Shown here one piece after another: positions 1 to 5,994 of a stretch of 21,865 nucleotides of DNA (the stretch's first letter is position 1; each line of letters starts with the position of its first letter). The position numbers were made by a program, and so were the translations under genes. This DNA is from CAZVUW01 sp964629825 (GTDB lineage Bacteria > Actinomycetota > Nitriliruptoria > Euzebyales > Egibacteraceae). Location: the NCBI GenBank assembly GCA_964629825.1, contig CAZVUW010000052.1:1-21865 (forward strand), written 5' to 3'. The notes below the pieces were generated by a model, which had not been told where the DNA came from, ran no database searches, and was given only the letters and a program-made list of their open reading frames with translations.

Positions 1-481
1 TGACCTGGCCGACCTCGGTGTCGTTGTTGGCCGAGATCGCGGCGACGTGAGCGATCTCCTCCTGGGTCTCGATGTCGCGGGCCATGTCGGCGATGCGCTC
101 GACGACGCGCTCGACGGCCTCGTCGATGCCGCGCTTCAGCAGCATCGGGTTGGCGCCGGCGGCGACGTTGCGCAGGCCCTCCTTGACCATCGCCTGGGCC
201 AGGACCGTCGCCGTGGTGGTGCCGTCACCAGCCACGTCGTTGGTCTTGGTGGCGACCTCCTTGGCGAGCTGGGCGCCCATGTTCTCGTAGGGGTCCTCGA
301 GCTCGATCTCACGGGCGACGGTGACGCCGTCCTTGGTGATCGTGGGCGAGCCCCACTTCTTCTCGATCACGACGTTGCGGCCCTTGGGGCCGAGGGTGAC
401 CTTGACCGCGTCGGCGAGCTTGTTGACGCCGATCTCGAGCTTCTTGCGAGCGTCCTCGTGGAACGTCAGCTGCTTTGCCAT
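1..481 (-). CDS. groEL: Chaperonin GroEL (Hsp60), 5' part only
   Basis: This is the 60-kDa ATP-dependent chaperonin that folds cytosolic proteins with GroES. The window holds about the first 160 codons; the gene continues past base 1. The start reads MAKQLTFHEDARKKLE, and the family hallmarks follow: the nucleotide-binding VTLGPKGRNVV segment near residues 28-38 and the DGTTTATVLAQ segment near residues 86-96, whose aspartate serves ATP hydrolysis. The ATG at 481 is preceded by AAGGAG (491-496, 9 nt spacing). It lies 39 bp downstream of groES on the same strand, so the two form one heat-shock operon controlled from the CIRCE promoter upstream of groES. Actinobacteria often have a second, unlinked groEL. 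The missing C-terminus (glycine-methionine-rich or histidine-rich tail) would tell which paralogue this is. Confidence 0.97.
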   Translation of the reverse strand, partial: MAKQLTFHEDARKKLEIGVNKLADAVKVTLGPKGRNVVIEKKWGSPTITKDGVTVAREIELEDPYENMGAQLAKEVATKTNDVAGDGTTTATVLAQAMVKEGLRNVAAGANPMLLKRGIDEAVERVVERIADMARDIETQEEIAHVAAISANNDTEVGQV

Positions 482-520
482 GTGGGCGTGCTCCTTCTGT
501 GGCGCTGTCGACCTGCTGGA

Positions 521-829
521 CTACTTCTCGACGACGGCGAGGATGTCGCGGGCGGACAGGATCAGGTACTCCTCGCCCCCGATCTTGATCTCGGTGCCGC
601 CGTACTTGGAGTAGACGACCGTGTCGCCCTCCTTGACGTCCAGGGCGATGCGCTCACCCTGGTCGGAGATGCGGCCGGGACCCACGGCGATGACCGTGCC
701 CTGCTGAGGCTTCTCCTGAGCGGTGTCGGGGATCACCAGACCGCTGGCGGTCTGGGTCTCCGCCTCGCTGGACTGGACCACGACGCGGTCCTCGAGCGGC
801 TTGAGGTTGACCTTGGTGGCGGTCGCCAT
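521..829 (-). CDS. groES: Co-chaperonin GroES (Hsp10)
   Basis: GroES is the heptameric lid that closes the GroEL folding chamber. The 102-residue product has normal family length. It starts MATATKVNLKPLEDRVVV and shows the mobile loop near residues 19-33 (TQTASGLVIPDTAQEK), the GTVIAVGPGR strand and the YSKYGGTEIKIGGEEYLIL C-terminal half. The ATG at 829 has a full AGGAGG (836-841) 6 nt upstream, which decides the start over an in-frame extension of 47 residues. It is the first gene of the groES-groEL operon. The leader is about 125 nt long and contains a 6-bp triloop hairpin (868-882). Expression should be repressed by HrcA through the two CIRCE elements. The identification is very secure. 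Confidence 0.98.
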   Translation of the reverse strand: MATATKVNLKPLEDRVVVQSSEAETQTASGLVIPDTAQEKPQQGTVIAVGPGRISDQGERIALDVKEGDTVVYSKYGGTEIKIGGEEYLILSARDILAVVEK

Positions 830-867
830 GCCGTTCCTCCTAGTGACGTGCGAAGTTGAAGGGGGTT

Positions 868-882
868 GCCCGCGGAGCGGGC
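868..882 (-). other. Hairpin in the groES leader
   Basis: GCCCGC-GGA-GCGGGC, a 6-bp perfect stem with a 3-nt loop, lies in the predicted groES 5' leader about 40 nt before the start codon. It may affect mRNA stability or may be chance in this GC-rich DNA. No T-tract follows, so it is not read as a terminator. Confidence 0.35.
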
Positions 883-929
883 GTGGAGTGGGGTTGTGCG
901 GCGGCTCGCGGCCGGCCAGCGGCGATGCG

Positions 930-956
930 CTGGCACTCCGGCAAGGCGAGTGCCAG
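930..956 (-). promoter_or_regulatory. CIRCE operator 1 (perfect)
   Basis: CTGGCACTC-N9-GAGTGCCAG is a perfect 9-9-9 inverted repeat matching the CIRCE element bound by the heat-shock repressor HrcA. It sits just downstream of the predicted groES -10 box (961-966), across the expected transcription start, where bound repressor would block initiation. Confidence 0.93.
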
Positions 957-960
957 AGCG

Positions 961-989
961 ACAGTAGCACTCACCCTCTGCGAGTGCAA
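961..989 (-). promoter_or_regulatory. Predicted groES-groEL promoter
   Basis: On the minus strand TTGCAC (989-984) and TACTGT (966-961) are separated by exactly 17 bp. The -10 fits the actinobacterial TANNNT pattern, and the -35 is only partly canonical. CIRCE 2 lies over the promoter and CIRCE 1 over the start site, a standard repression geometry for HrcA. The start point itself is inferred. Confidence 0.6.
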
Positions 990-990
990 A
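964..990 (-). promoter_or_regulatory. CIRCE operator 2 (degenerate), with a third half-site
   Basis: A second CIRCE-like element keeps the GCACTC-N9-GAGTGC core (967-987), but the outer bases pair poorly. It covers the whole -35 to -10 region of the groES promoter. Immediately beyond it, GCACTC recurs at 991-996, so the right arm could instead fold as GAGTGC-AAA-GCACTC. This gives three appropriately oriented half-sites in 33 bp in addition to operator 1. Confidence 0.8.
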
Positions 991-1147
991 GCACTCCTCG
1001 CAAACTTGCGCGTCTAAGACTCAACTATTGGCCCCGGGGGTCCCGTGCGCCGAAGCCACATCCCAGACGTCTGCGAGCTTTGGGGCGAACGGACCGGTCA
1101 TCGCTCCGATCGGGGGATCGGGTTGCCCCCTAGACGAGGCGAAATCG

Positions 1148-1162
1148 TTCACTGTGCGTTAT
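1148..1162 (+). promoter_or_regulatory. Predicted BldD-binding box (autoregulatory)
   Basis: TTCACTGTGCGTTAT matches the Streptomyces BldD consensus nTnACnCWGnGTnAn at eight of nine defined positions (C7 is G here). It overlaps the predicted -35 of bldD. Streptomyces BldD is known to repress its own gene, so the placement is consistent with autoregulation. The consensus is recalled from Streptomyces work; binding in this organism is inferred. Confidence 0.6.
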
Positions 1163-1175
1163 TTCCTGCTATCGT
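1148..1175 (+). promoter_or_regulatory. Predicted bldD promoter
   Basis: TTCACT (1148-1153), a 16-bp spacer and TATCGT (1170-1175) form a plausible housekeeping promoter in a locally AT-rich pocket about 65 bp before the bldD start. The -35 is coincident with the BldD box. Confidence 0.5.
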
Positions 1176-1239
1176 CTGTGTTCAACGCCGGGTGGGGACC
1201 GTGCGCAAGCCATCGGGTGGGACCGAGCAGGAGGGTCGG

Positions 1240-1716
1240 ATGACGGAGTACCAGCGGAGACTGGGCAGCCGCCTGCGGGCAATCCGTCAGCAGCAGGGCC
1301 TCACCCTGCAGCAGGTCGAGGAGCTGTCCCAGGGCAAGTGGAAGGCCGTGGTTGTCGGCTCCTACGAGCGCGGCGACCGGGCGGTGAGCGTTGCCAAGCT
1401 GGCCGAGCTGGGTGAGTTCTACAACGTGCCCGTGTCGGAGCTGCTTCCCAAGGACGACGTCGTGCCCACGCAGCACTCCGGGACGACCAGCCGGGTGATG
1501 CTGGACCTGCGCCGCCTGTCGCGCAGCGACCTGGACCCCGAGCTGCGTCCCGTGTCGCGCTTCGCACACACCATCCAGCTGCAGCGCGGCGACTACAACG
1601 GCAACGTCCTCACCATCCGCGGCGAGGACCTCCGGGCGCTGTCGGTGATCTACGGAACCGACCCCGACGACCTGGTCGTGCGCCTCGAGGACGAGGGCAT
1701 CCTGGCCGAGCTGTAG
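1240..1716 (+). CDS. bldD: BldD-type developmental regulator with cyclic-di-GMP signature
   Basis: This 158-residue DNA-binding protein resembles Streptomyces BldD along its whole length. Residues 1-70 form an XRE-type helix-turn-helix domain with the near-invariant stretch SQGKWKAVVVGSYERGDRAV at 30-49. Residues about 85-158 match the BldD C-terminal domain. There R116-G-D118, then eight residues, then R127-G-E-D130 reproduces the RxD-X8-RxxD motif that in Streptomyces binds a c-di-GMP tetramer and drives dimerisation. The ATG at 1240 has AGGAGG at 1229-1234. The gene is divergent from groES and ends 3 bp from the stop of the convergent MFS gene, leaving no room for separate terminators. A near-consensus BldD box lies in its promoter, and a GGDEF-EAL gene follows 1.7 kb downstream. 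Targets in this organism cannot be read from the window. Confidence 0.93.
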   Translation: MTEYQRRLGSRLRAIRQQQGLTLQQVEELSQGKWKAVVVGSYERGDRAVSVAKLAELGEFYNVPVSELLPKDDVVPTQHSGTTSRVMLDLRRLSRSDLDPELRPVSRFAHTIQLQRGDYNGNVLTIRGEDLRALSVIYGTDPDDLVVRLEDEGILAEL

Positions 1717-1719
1717 CGC

Positions 1720-3042
1720 CTAGGCGGCCGTAGCGGGCGCCGCCGGCTCGTCGGCCTGCCCGCTGACACCATCCGCACAGACCGAAGTGGTCGCTCCCAA
1801 GGCAGCCACCGGCTGGCGGACGCCCAGCAGCGCCACCGCGACCGCGGCCAGCAGCACTCCCCCGGCGTAGAACGGCGCCCGCAGACCGAAGGCGGTCGCC
1901 ACCGCCCCAGCGATCACCCCACCCAGCGCCGCCCCACCCCAGCTGATCAGCTGATGAACGCCGATCACGCGCCCGAGCAGCGGGTCCGGGGTCATCCGCT
2001 GACGCAGCGTGGCCGTCACCACCGACCAGACGGTGCCCGCCGCGCCGACCAGCGCCACGGCTCCGGCCGCCAGCCACGGGTTCGAGGTCAGACCGATCGC
2101 GGTCACCGCGAAGGCTGCCAGGGCGGCGACTCCGAACAGCAGCCAGGGCAGGGCCAAGCGGTTGGAGACCCGCCCCACGAACGCCGCTCCCCCGAAGCCG
2201 CCGATCGCCGCCGCGGCCAGCAGCAGGGCGTACCCGACCTCGCCGACGTGGAGAATCTCCAGGGCGTAGAGGACCAGCACGGCGGCGTGCGCCACGATCG
2301 CGACGTTGATGAACCCGGCGGCCAGCGTGATCCGCCGCAGGGTCGGCTCGTTCCACAACCAGCGCGCCCCGAAGGCCATCTCGGCGCGCAGGCCGATGCG
2401 CAGCGAGCCGCCGTCAGAGGCCGCAGCTTCGGCGCGTCGACGCCCCCCCGCCGCCTGCGGGAGCAGCAGGACCAGGACCGAGGCCAGCGCCAGGCCAGCG
2501 GCATCAACCGCCAGCGCGAGGGGCGCGGCGATCGTGAACAGCGCCGCACCGAGCAGCGGCCCGACCAGGTCCTGGCCGCCCACCACCGCCAGAGCCTGGC
2601 GGCTGTTCGCCTCCTCCAGCCGGTCTGCGCTGACCAGCTGCGGCACCAGGGCCTGAGCGGCGTTGTCGAAGATCGTCTCCGCGGCTCCCAGCAGCAGCGC
2701 CGCGGCGTAGACCGTGGCCAGCCCACCGATCCCGGTGATGGTCGAGACCATCAGCAGGATCACGACTAGAGTGCGGCCCATGTGCGCGGCTGCAAGCAGG
2801 CGCCGTCGGTCATAGCGATCAACCACCGCGCCGGCGATCAGGCCGAGCAGGAGCCAGGGCGCCTGCGAGGCCACGGCCACGCCCGCGACCAGTGCCGGGT
2901 TGTCGGTGAGCGTGGCCGCCAGCAGCGGCAGCACCGCCAGCCGAAGCCCGTCGCTGAGGTTCGAGGCAGCGGTCGCCGCCCACAGCCGGCTGAAGGGCCG
3001 GCTGAGGCCGGCAGCCGCGCGGGCCCGAACGAGTTCGCTCAA
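1720..3042 (-). CDS. Major facilitator superfamily transporter (EntS-like exporter group)
   Basis: This 440-residue integral membrane protein is rich in alanine and leucine segments consistent with about 12 helices. The MFS motif A GAVVDRYDRRR lies at about residues 71-81, in the loop after helix 2, and a second-half counterpart (FVGRVSNRLALP) follows. The overall pattern resembles the drug or siderophore exporter group (EntS/MFS_3), but the substrate cannot be inferred. The start is uncertain: TTG at 3042 gives MSELVRARAA with a weak CAGGA upstream and begins just before the conserved SRPFSRLWAATAASNLSDG segment. The frame stays open far upstream, but that part has no transporter character. 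The gene is convergent with bldD and divergent from the GGDEF-EAL gene. Its 5' leader may contain the strong hairpin at 3126-3157. Confidence 0.88.
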   Translation of the reverse strand: MSELVRARAAAGLSRPFSRLWAATAASNLSDGLRLAVLPLLAATLTDNPALVAGVAVASQAPWLLLGLIAGAVVDRYDRRRLLAAAHMGRTLVVILLMVSTITGIGGLATVYAAALLLGAAETIFDNAAQALVPQLVSADRLEEANSRQALAVVGGQDLVGPLLGAALFTIAAPLALAVDAAGLALASVLVLLLPQAAGGRRRAEAAASDGGSLRIGLRAEMAFGARWLWNEPTLRRITLAAGFINVAIVAHAAVLVLYALEILHVGEVGYALLLAAAAIGGFGGAAFVGRVSNRLALPWLLFGVAALAAFAVTAIGLTSNPWLAAGAVALVGAAGTVWSVVTATLRQRMTPDPLLGRVIGVHQLISWGGAALGGVIAGAVATAFGLRAPFYAGGVLLAAVAVALLGVRQPVAALGATTSVCADGVSGQADEPAAPATAA

Positions 3043-3084
3043 GTGAGGTCCTGCTGTGTCGACTGGGACTGTCAAGCCCGGACG

Positions 3085-3242
3085 CGTCGATCTGCCACCG
3101 CCGTCCGAGCGGGCCGAGAACCTGGACCGGCCCCGAGCGCAGGACGCCGGGGCCGGTTCCCAAACCTCGGTACAACTAGCTCCACTTGCGCGTGCGCACC
3201 GGACCTCACCCCCCTCGAACCCGTCGATCTGCCGAGTCCGAG
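3085..3242. repeat. Two-part direct repeat flanking the hairpin
   Basis: CGTCGATCTGCC occurs identically at 3085-3096 and 3222-3233, 137 bp apart. In both places GTCCGAG follows shortly after (6 nt later in the first copy, 2 nt later in the second, ending at 3242). The repeats bracket the strong hairpin at 3126-3157. They may be paired operator sites or the trace of a local duplication. Confidence 0.5.
3126..3157. other. Strong GC hairpin upstream of the MFS gene
   Basis: ACCGGCCCCG (3126-3135) pairs perfectly with CGGGGCCGGT (3148-3157). Inside, after one bulged A, GCG (3137-3139) pairs with CGC (3145-3147) around a CAGGA loop, giving 13 bp in all. It lies 84 bp before the transporter start. 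It could be a leader or attenuator structure if transcription of the transporter begins upstream, or a block to antisense transcripts. Neither strand has a T-run after it. Confidence 0.6.
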
Positions 3243-3371
3243 AGTGCGCTCCGCAACCATGCGACCACAACGAGTGAGGACGGGTTTCGGAAGAAGTTCG
3301 TCCTCCACGCACGCTATGTAGTTCTTCAATCACTATCGGTTGAAATCTCGCCACGTTGAACCCGATTCTCA

Positions 3372-3386
3372 ACTCCTCTGAGTAAC
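3372..3386 (+). promoter_or_regulatory. Weak BldD-like site at the GGDEF-EAL start
   Basis: ACTCCTCTGAGTAAC fits seven of nine defined positions of the Streptomyces BldD consensus. The centre and right half-site (GTAAC) are perfect and the left half-site is poor. It ends 16 bp before the GTG start and would overlap the transcription start of the candidate promoter. One such match could be chance. Confidence 0.28.
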
Positions 3387-3402
3387 TGCCGACGGACGAA
3401 GA

Positions 3403-5979
3403 GTGAGCAGGCCCACGGCACCGCCGCCGGCAGCACCCGCCCGGCGACAGCCGCACCGCCACGGTGTGCGGCTCCTGATCCTCGGTCTCGCGGCCATCGG
3501 GATCGCGGGGGCGGCGTTCGCGGAGGTGCGCGGACAGCCCGCCCTGCTCGACCTGCCCCTGGTTCCCCTCGCCCTGGCCATCGCGTTCCTGGCCTTCGAC
3601 CGCTGCGAGATCCACGTCGAGCTGCGCGAGGAGGCGCACACCTTCACGCTCGGCGCCATCGCCCTCACGGCCGGCCTGTTCATGACCTCGCCGACCGAGC
3701 TCCTCGCGGCGCGGCTCGTCGCCCAGCTGATCTCGGCCCGGATCGACCGCGACCCACCTCTGCGCGGTGCGTTCAACGTCTCGCTCGGCCTGTTCCAGAC
3801 GGGTGTGGCGCTGATCGTGTTCAGCTCTGCCCCTCTCCTCGTCGGGTCGAGCGGCTGGGGTGTGGCCTGGCCCGCGGCCCTGGTCGCCGTCGTGGCCGCC
3901 GACTGCGCTTCGGCTCTGGTGCTCGAGCTCGGCATGCGGCTCAACGGCGGCGGCGCCGACGCGGCGACCGTGCGCGCCATGCTGGCGCTTGGGGTGGTCG
4001 CCGAGGCGGGCGTGGCCTCGCTGGCGCTCATGGCGGTGCGGCTGCTCGAGGTGGACGCCGGGGTGCTCGTGCCGACGGCAATCCTGGCCGGCGTCCTGGT
4101 CATCGCCTACCGCGCCTACGCCCGGGTGCTCCAGCGGCTGCGCTCGCTGCAGGACCTCTACGACTTCACCCAGGCGCTGGGCCAGGTCTCCGAGCTGCGC
4201 GCCGCGCTCCAGCTCACGCTCCTGCAGGCCCGCGAGGCCCTGCGCAGCGAGTCCGCGGAGCTCGTCCTCAGCGACGCCGACGGCGGAGCGGTGTCGATGC
4301 GGCTCGACTCAGGCGACAACCTGATCACGGAGCTGCACGACGTTCCCGCCGACCCCCGTTGGTCCGTGATCGACTCGGGCCAGCCGCTGCTGGTGGGGCG
4401 GGACTCCCGTGAGCAGAGCGCGCTGCTGGAGCGCCTGGGGGTGCGCGACCTGCTGGTCGTGCCCCTGACCCAGGGCGATCGCGGCCTCGGGTTCCTGGCC
4501 GTCGCCGACCGCTGGGGCGAGGTCTCGACCTTCGTGCCCGACGACGTGCAGGTGCTGGGAACGCTGGCCAACCACGCCAACGTCGCGCTTGAGAACGGCC
4601 GGCTGATCGAGCGGCTGCGAGCGGAGGTCGCCGAGAAGCACCACCAGGCCACCCACGACAGCCTCACCGGGCTGCCGAACCGCGCGGCGTTCCAGCAGCG
4701 GGCCGAGCTCGCGCTGCGCGAGACGGGCGAGAGGCCGCCCACGACCGCGGTGATGCTGCTCGACCTCAACGGCTTCACGGACGTGAACGACTCGCTCGGC
4801 CACCACCACGGCGACCGCCTGCTCGCGCTCGTGGGCCGGCGGGTCCGCTCGGTGCTGCCAGACGGCGCCACGCTCGCGCGGCTCGGCGGCGACGAGTTCG
4901 CGATCGTCCTGCCGGACCTGTCCCAGGCGGACGCGGCGGTCGCCGTCGCCGAGCGGATCAGCGCAGTGCTCGCCCGCCCCTTTCAGCTCGAGGGGCTCTC
5001 GCTCACGGTCAACGCGGCCATCGGCATCGCCTGCGCCCCCGACCACGCGTCCTCGGTCAGCATGCTGCTCCAGCGCGCCGACATCGCCATGTACGCCGCC
5101 AAGGAGCAGCGCGGCACCGCCGTCGTCATGTACACGCCCGCGGTGCACCAGACCGAGCAGCGCAGCCGCCGGCGCCTGTCGCTGGCGGGTGACCTGCGCA
5201 GCGCCATCGAGCGCGAGGAGCTGCGGCTCGTCTACCAACCGAAGGCGCGCACCGCGACGCGCGAGATCGTCGGGGTCGAGGCCCTGGCGCGCTGGGAGCA
5301 CCCCGAGCTGGGCCCCATCCCACCGGACGAGTTCGTCCGTCTGGCCGACCACGTCGGGCTGTCCGCCGCCCTGACCCGCTTCGTCCTGCACGCGGCGGTC
5401 CGCCAGGCGCGGCGCTGGCACGACGAGGGCTTCCCGCTGAACGTGGCGGTCAACCTGTCCGCGCGCACGCTCACGGAGCACAACGACGTCCCCGCCTGGA
5501 TCCGCGAGGAGCTCGAGGCCACGGGCCTGGACCCCGCCGCGCTGACGGTCGAGCTCACCGAGACCGAGCTGATGGTCGACCCGGAGAGCGCCCTGGAGCA
5601 CCTGAACAGCCTCGCGGCCCTCGGCGTCCAGCTGTCCGTCGACGACTTCGGGACCGGGTACTCGTCACTCAACTACCTGCGGCAGCTCCCGGTGCACGAG
5701 GTCAAGATCGACCGCTCCTTCATCTCCGGGCTGGCCACCGAGCCGGATGACCACGCGATCGTGGCCGCGATCATCGACATGTCCCGCCACCTCGAGCTTG
5801 AGGTCGTGGCCGAGGGGGTCGAGGACCAGCGCACCTGGGACGTGCTGACGATGCTCGGCTGCGGCCTGGTCCAGGGCTACGCGCTGTCCCGGCCCGTCCC
5901 GGCGGAGGCCCTCTCGGCCTGGCTGGCCCAGCGCCGGACCGTCACCAGCGTGACACCCCTGCGACGCAACAGCGCCTGA
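3403..5979 (+). CDS. Membrane GGDEF-EAL protein (c-di-GMP synthase/phosphodiesterase) with GAF-like sensor
   Basis: This 858-residue protein probably makes and/or degrades cyclic-di-GMP at the membrane. Residues about 22-235 contain six or more hydrophobic segments. Residues about 255-400 look like a GAF domain. The GGDEF domain (about 415-575) has an intact GGDEF at 495-499. Its metal-binding segment reads DLNGFTDVND at 454-463, with N for the usual second D and T for the usual K, and no RxxD inhibitory site precedes GGDEF. The EAL domain (about 595-845) keeps E626-A-L, N684, E717/E720, DDFGTG at 747-752, K768, E804, E807 and Q824-G, so phosphodiesterase activity is expected. The start is GTG at 3403 with only a weak ribosome site. 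It is divergent from the MFS gene and ends 15 bp from the convergent GNAT gene. Which activity dominates is open. Confidence 0.93.
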   Translation: MSRPTAPPPAAPARRQPHRHGVRLLILGLAAIGIAGAAFAEVRGQPALLDLPLVPLALAIAFLAFDRCEIHVELREEAHTFTLGAIALTAGLFMTSPTELLAARLVAQLISARIDRDPPLRGAFNVSLGLFQTGVALIVFSSAPLLVGSSGWGVAWPAALVAVVAADCASALVLELGMRLNGGGADAATVRAMLALGVVAEAGVASLALMAVRLLEVDAGVLVPTAILAGVLVIAYRAYARVLQRLRSLQDLYDFTQALGQVSELRAALQLTLLQAREALRSESAELVLSDADGGAVSMRLDSGDNLITELHDVPADPRWSVIDSGQPLLVGRDSREQSALLERLGVRDLLVVPLTQGDRGLGFLAVADRWGEVSTFVPDDVQVLGTLANHANVALENGRLIERLRAEVAEKHHQATHDSLTGLPNRAAFQQRAELALRETGERPPTTAVMLLDLNGFTDVNDSLGHHHGDRLLALVGRRVRSVLPDGATLARLGGDEFAIVLPDLSQADAAVAVAERISAVLARPFQLEGLSLTVNAAIGIACAPDHASSVSMLLQRADIAMYAAKEQRGTAVVMYTPAVHQTEQRSRRRLSLAGDLRSAIEREELRLVYQPKARTATREIVGVEALARWEHPELGPIPPDEFVRLADHVGLSAALTRFVLHAAVRQARRWHDEGFPLNVAVNLSARTLTEHNDVPAWIREELEATGLDPAALTVELTETELMVDPESALEHLNSLAALGVQLSVDDFGTGYSSLNYLRQLPVHEVKIDRSFISGLATEPDDHAIVAAIIDMSRHLELEVVAEGVEDQRTWDVLTMLGCGLVQGYALSRPVPAEALSAWLAQRRTVTSVTPLRRNSA

Positions 5980-5994
5980 CGGACGCGACCCGGG

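Larger units (their letters stand above)
830..1239. promoter_or_regulatory. Divergent groES/bldD intergenic region
   Basis: This 410-bp gap between the divergent groES and bldD genes holds the groES leader, both CIRCE elements, the groES promoter, a CCGATC-GGGG-GATCGG inverted repeat (1106-1121, no known match), and the predicted bldD promoter with its BldD box. In-frame extension of bldD upstream of 1240 is possible but has no codon or family support. No further gene was recognised. Confidence 0.8.
3043..3402. promoter_or_regulatory. Divergent MFS / GGDEF-EAL intergenic region
   Basis: This 360-bp region holds the 13-bp hairpin, the direct repeats, and an AT-rich pocket at about 3310-3385 that is unusual for this window and probably carries both promoters. 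For the plus gene, TTGAAA (3340-3345) with an 18-bp spacer to GATTCT (3364-3369) is a candidate. For the minus gene, TTCAAC (3360-3355) with a 17-bp spacer to GATAGT (3337-3332) is a weaker one, and it would give a leader of nearly 300 nt. Open frames across the region lack any protein character that I recognise. Confidence 0.45.

Noticed and set aside
1045..1239. A 65-residue N-terminal extension of BldD
   Set aside because: It covers the predicted promoter and BldD box, has no homology to BldD, and the ATG at 1240 has a strong ribosome site and family-like N-terminus.
3121..3180. A tRNA or T-box element suggested by GGTTCCCAAACC near the hairpin
   Set aside because: No cloverleaf, anticodon arm or T-box bulge sequence could be built around it.
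3043..3639. A 200-residue N-terminal extension of the MFS transporter
   Set aside because: It would cross the hairpin and the GGDEF-EAL start, has no transporter features, and the family begins near residue 10 of the chosen protein.
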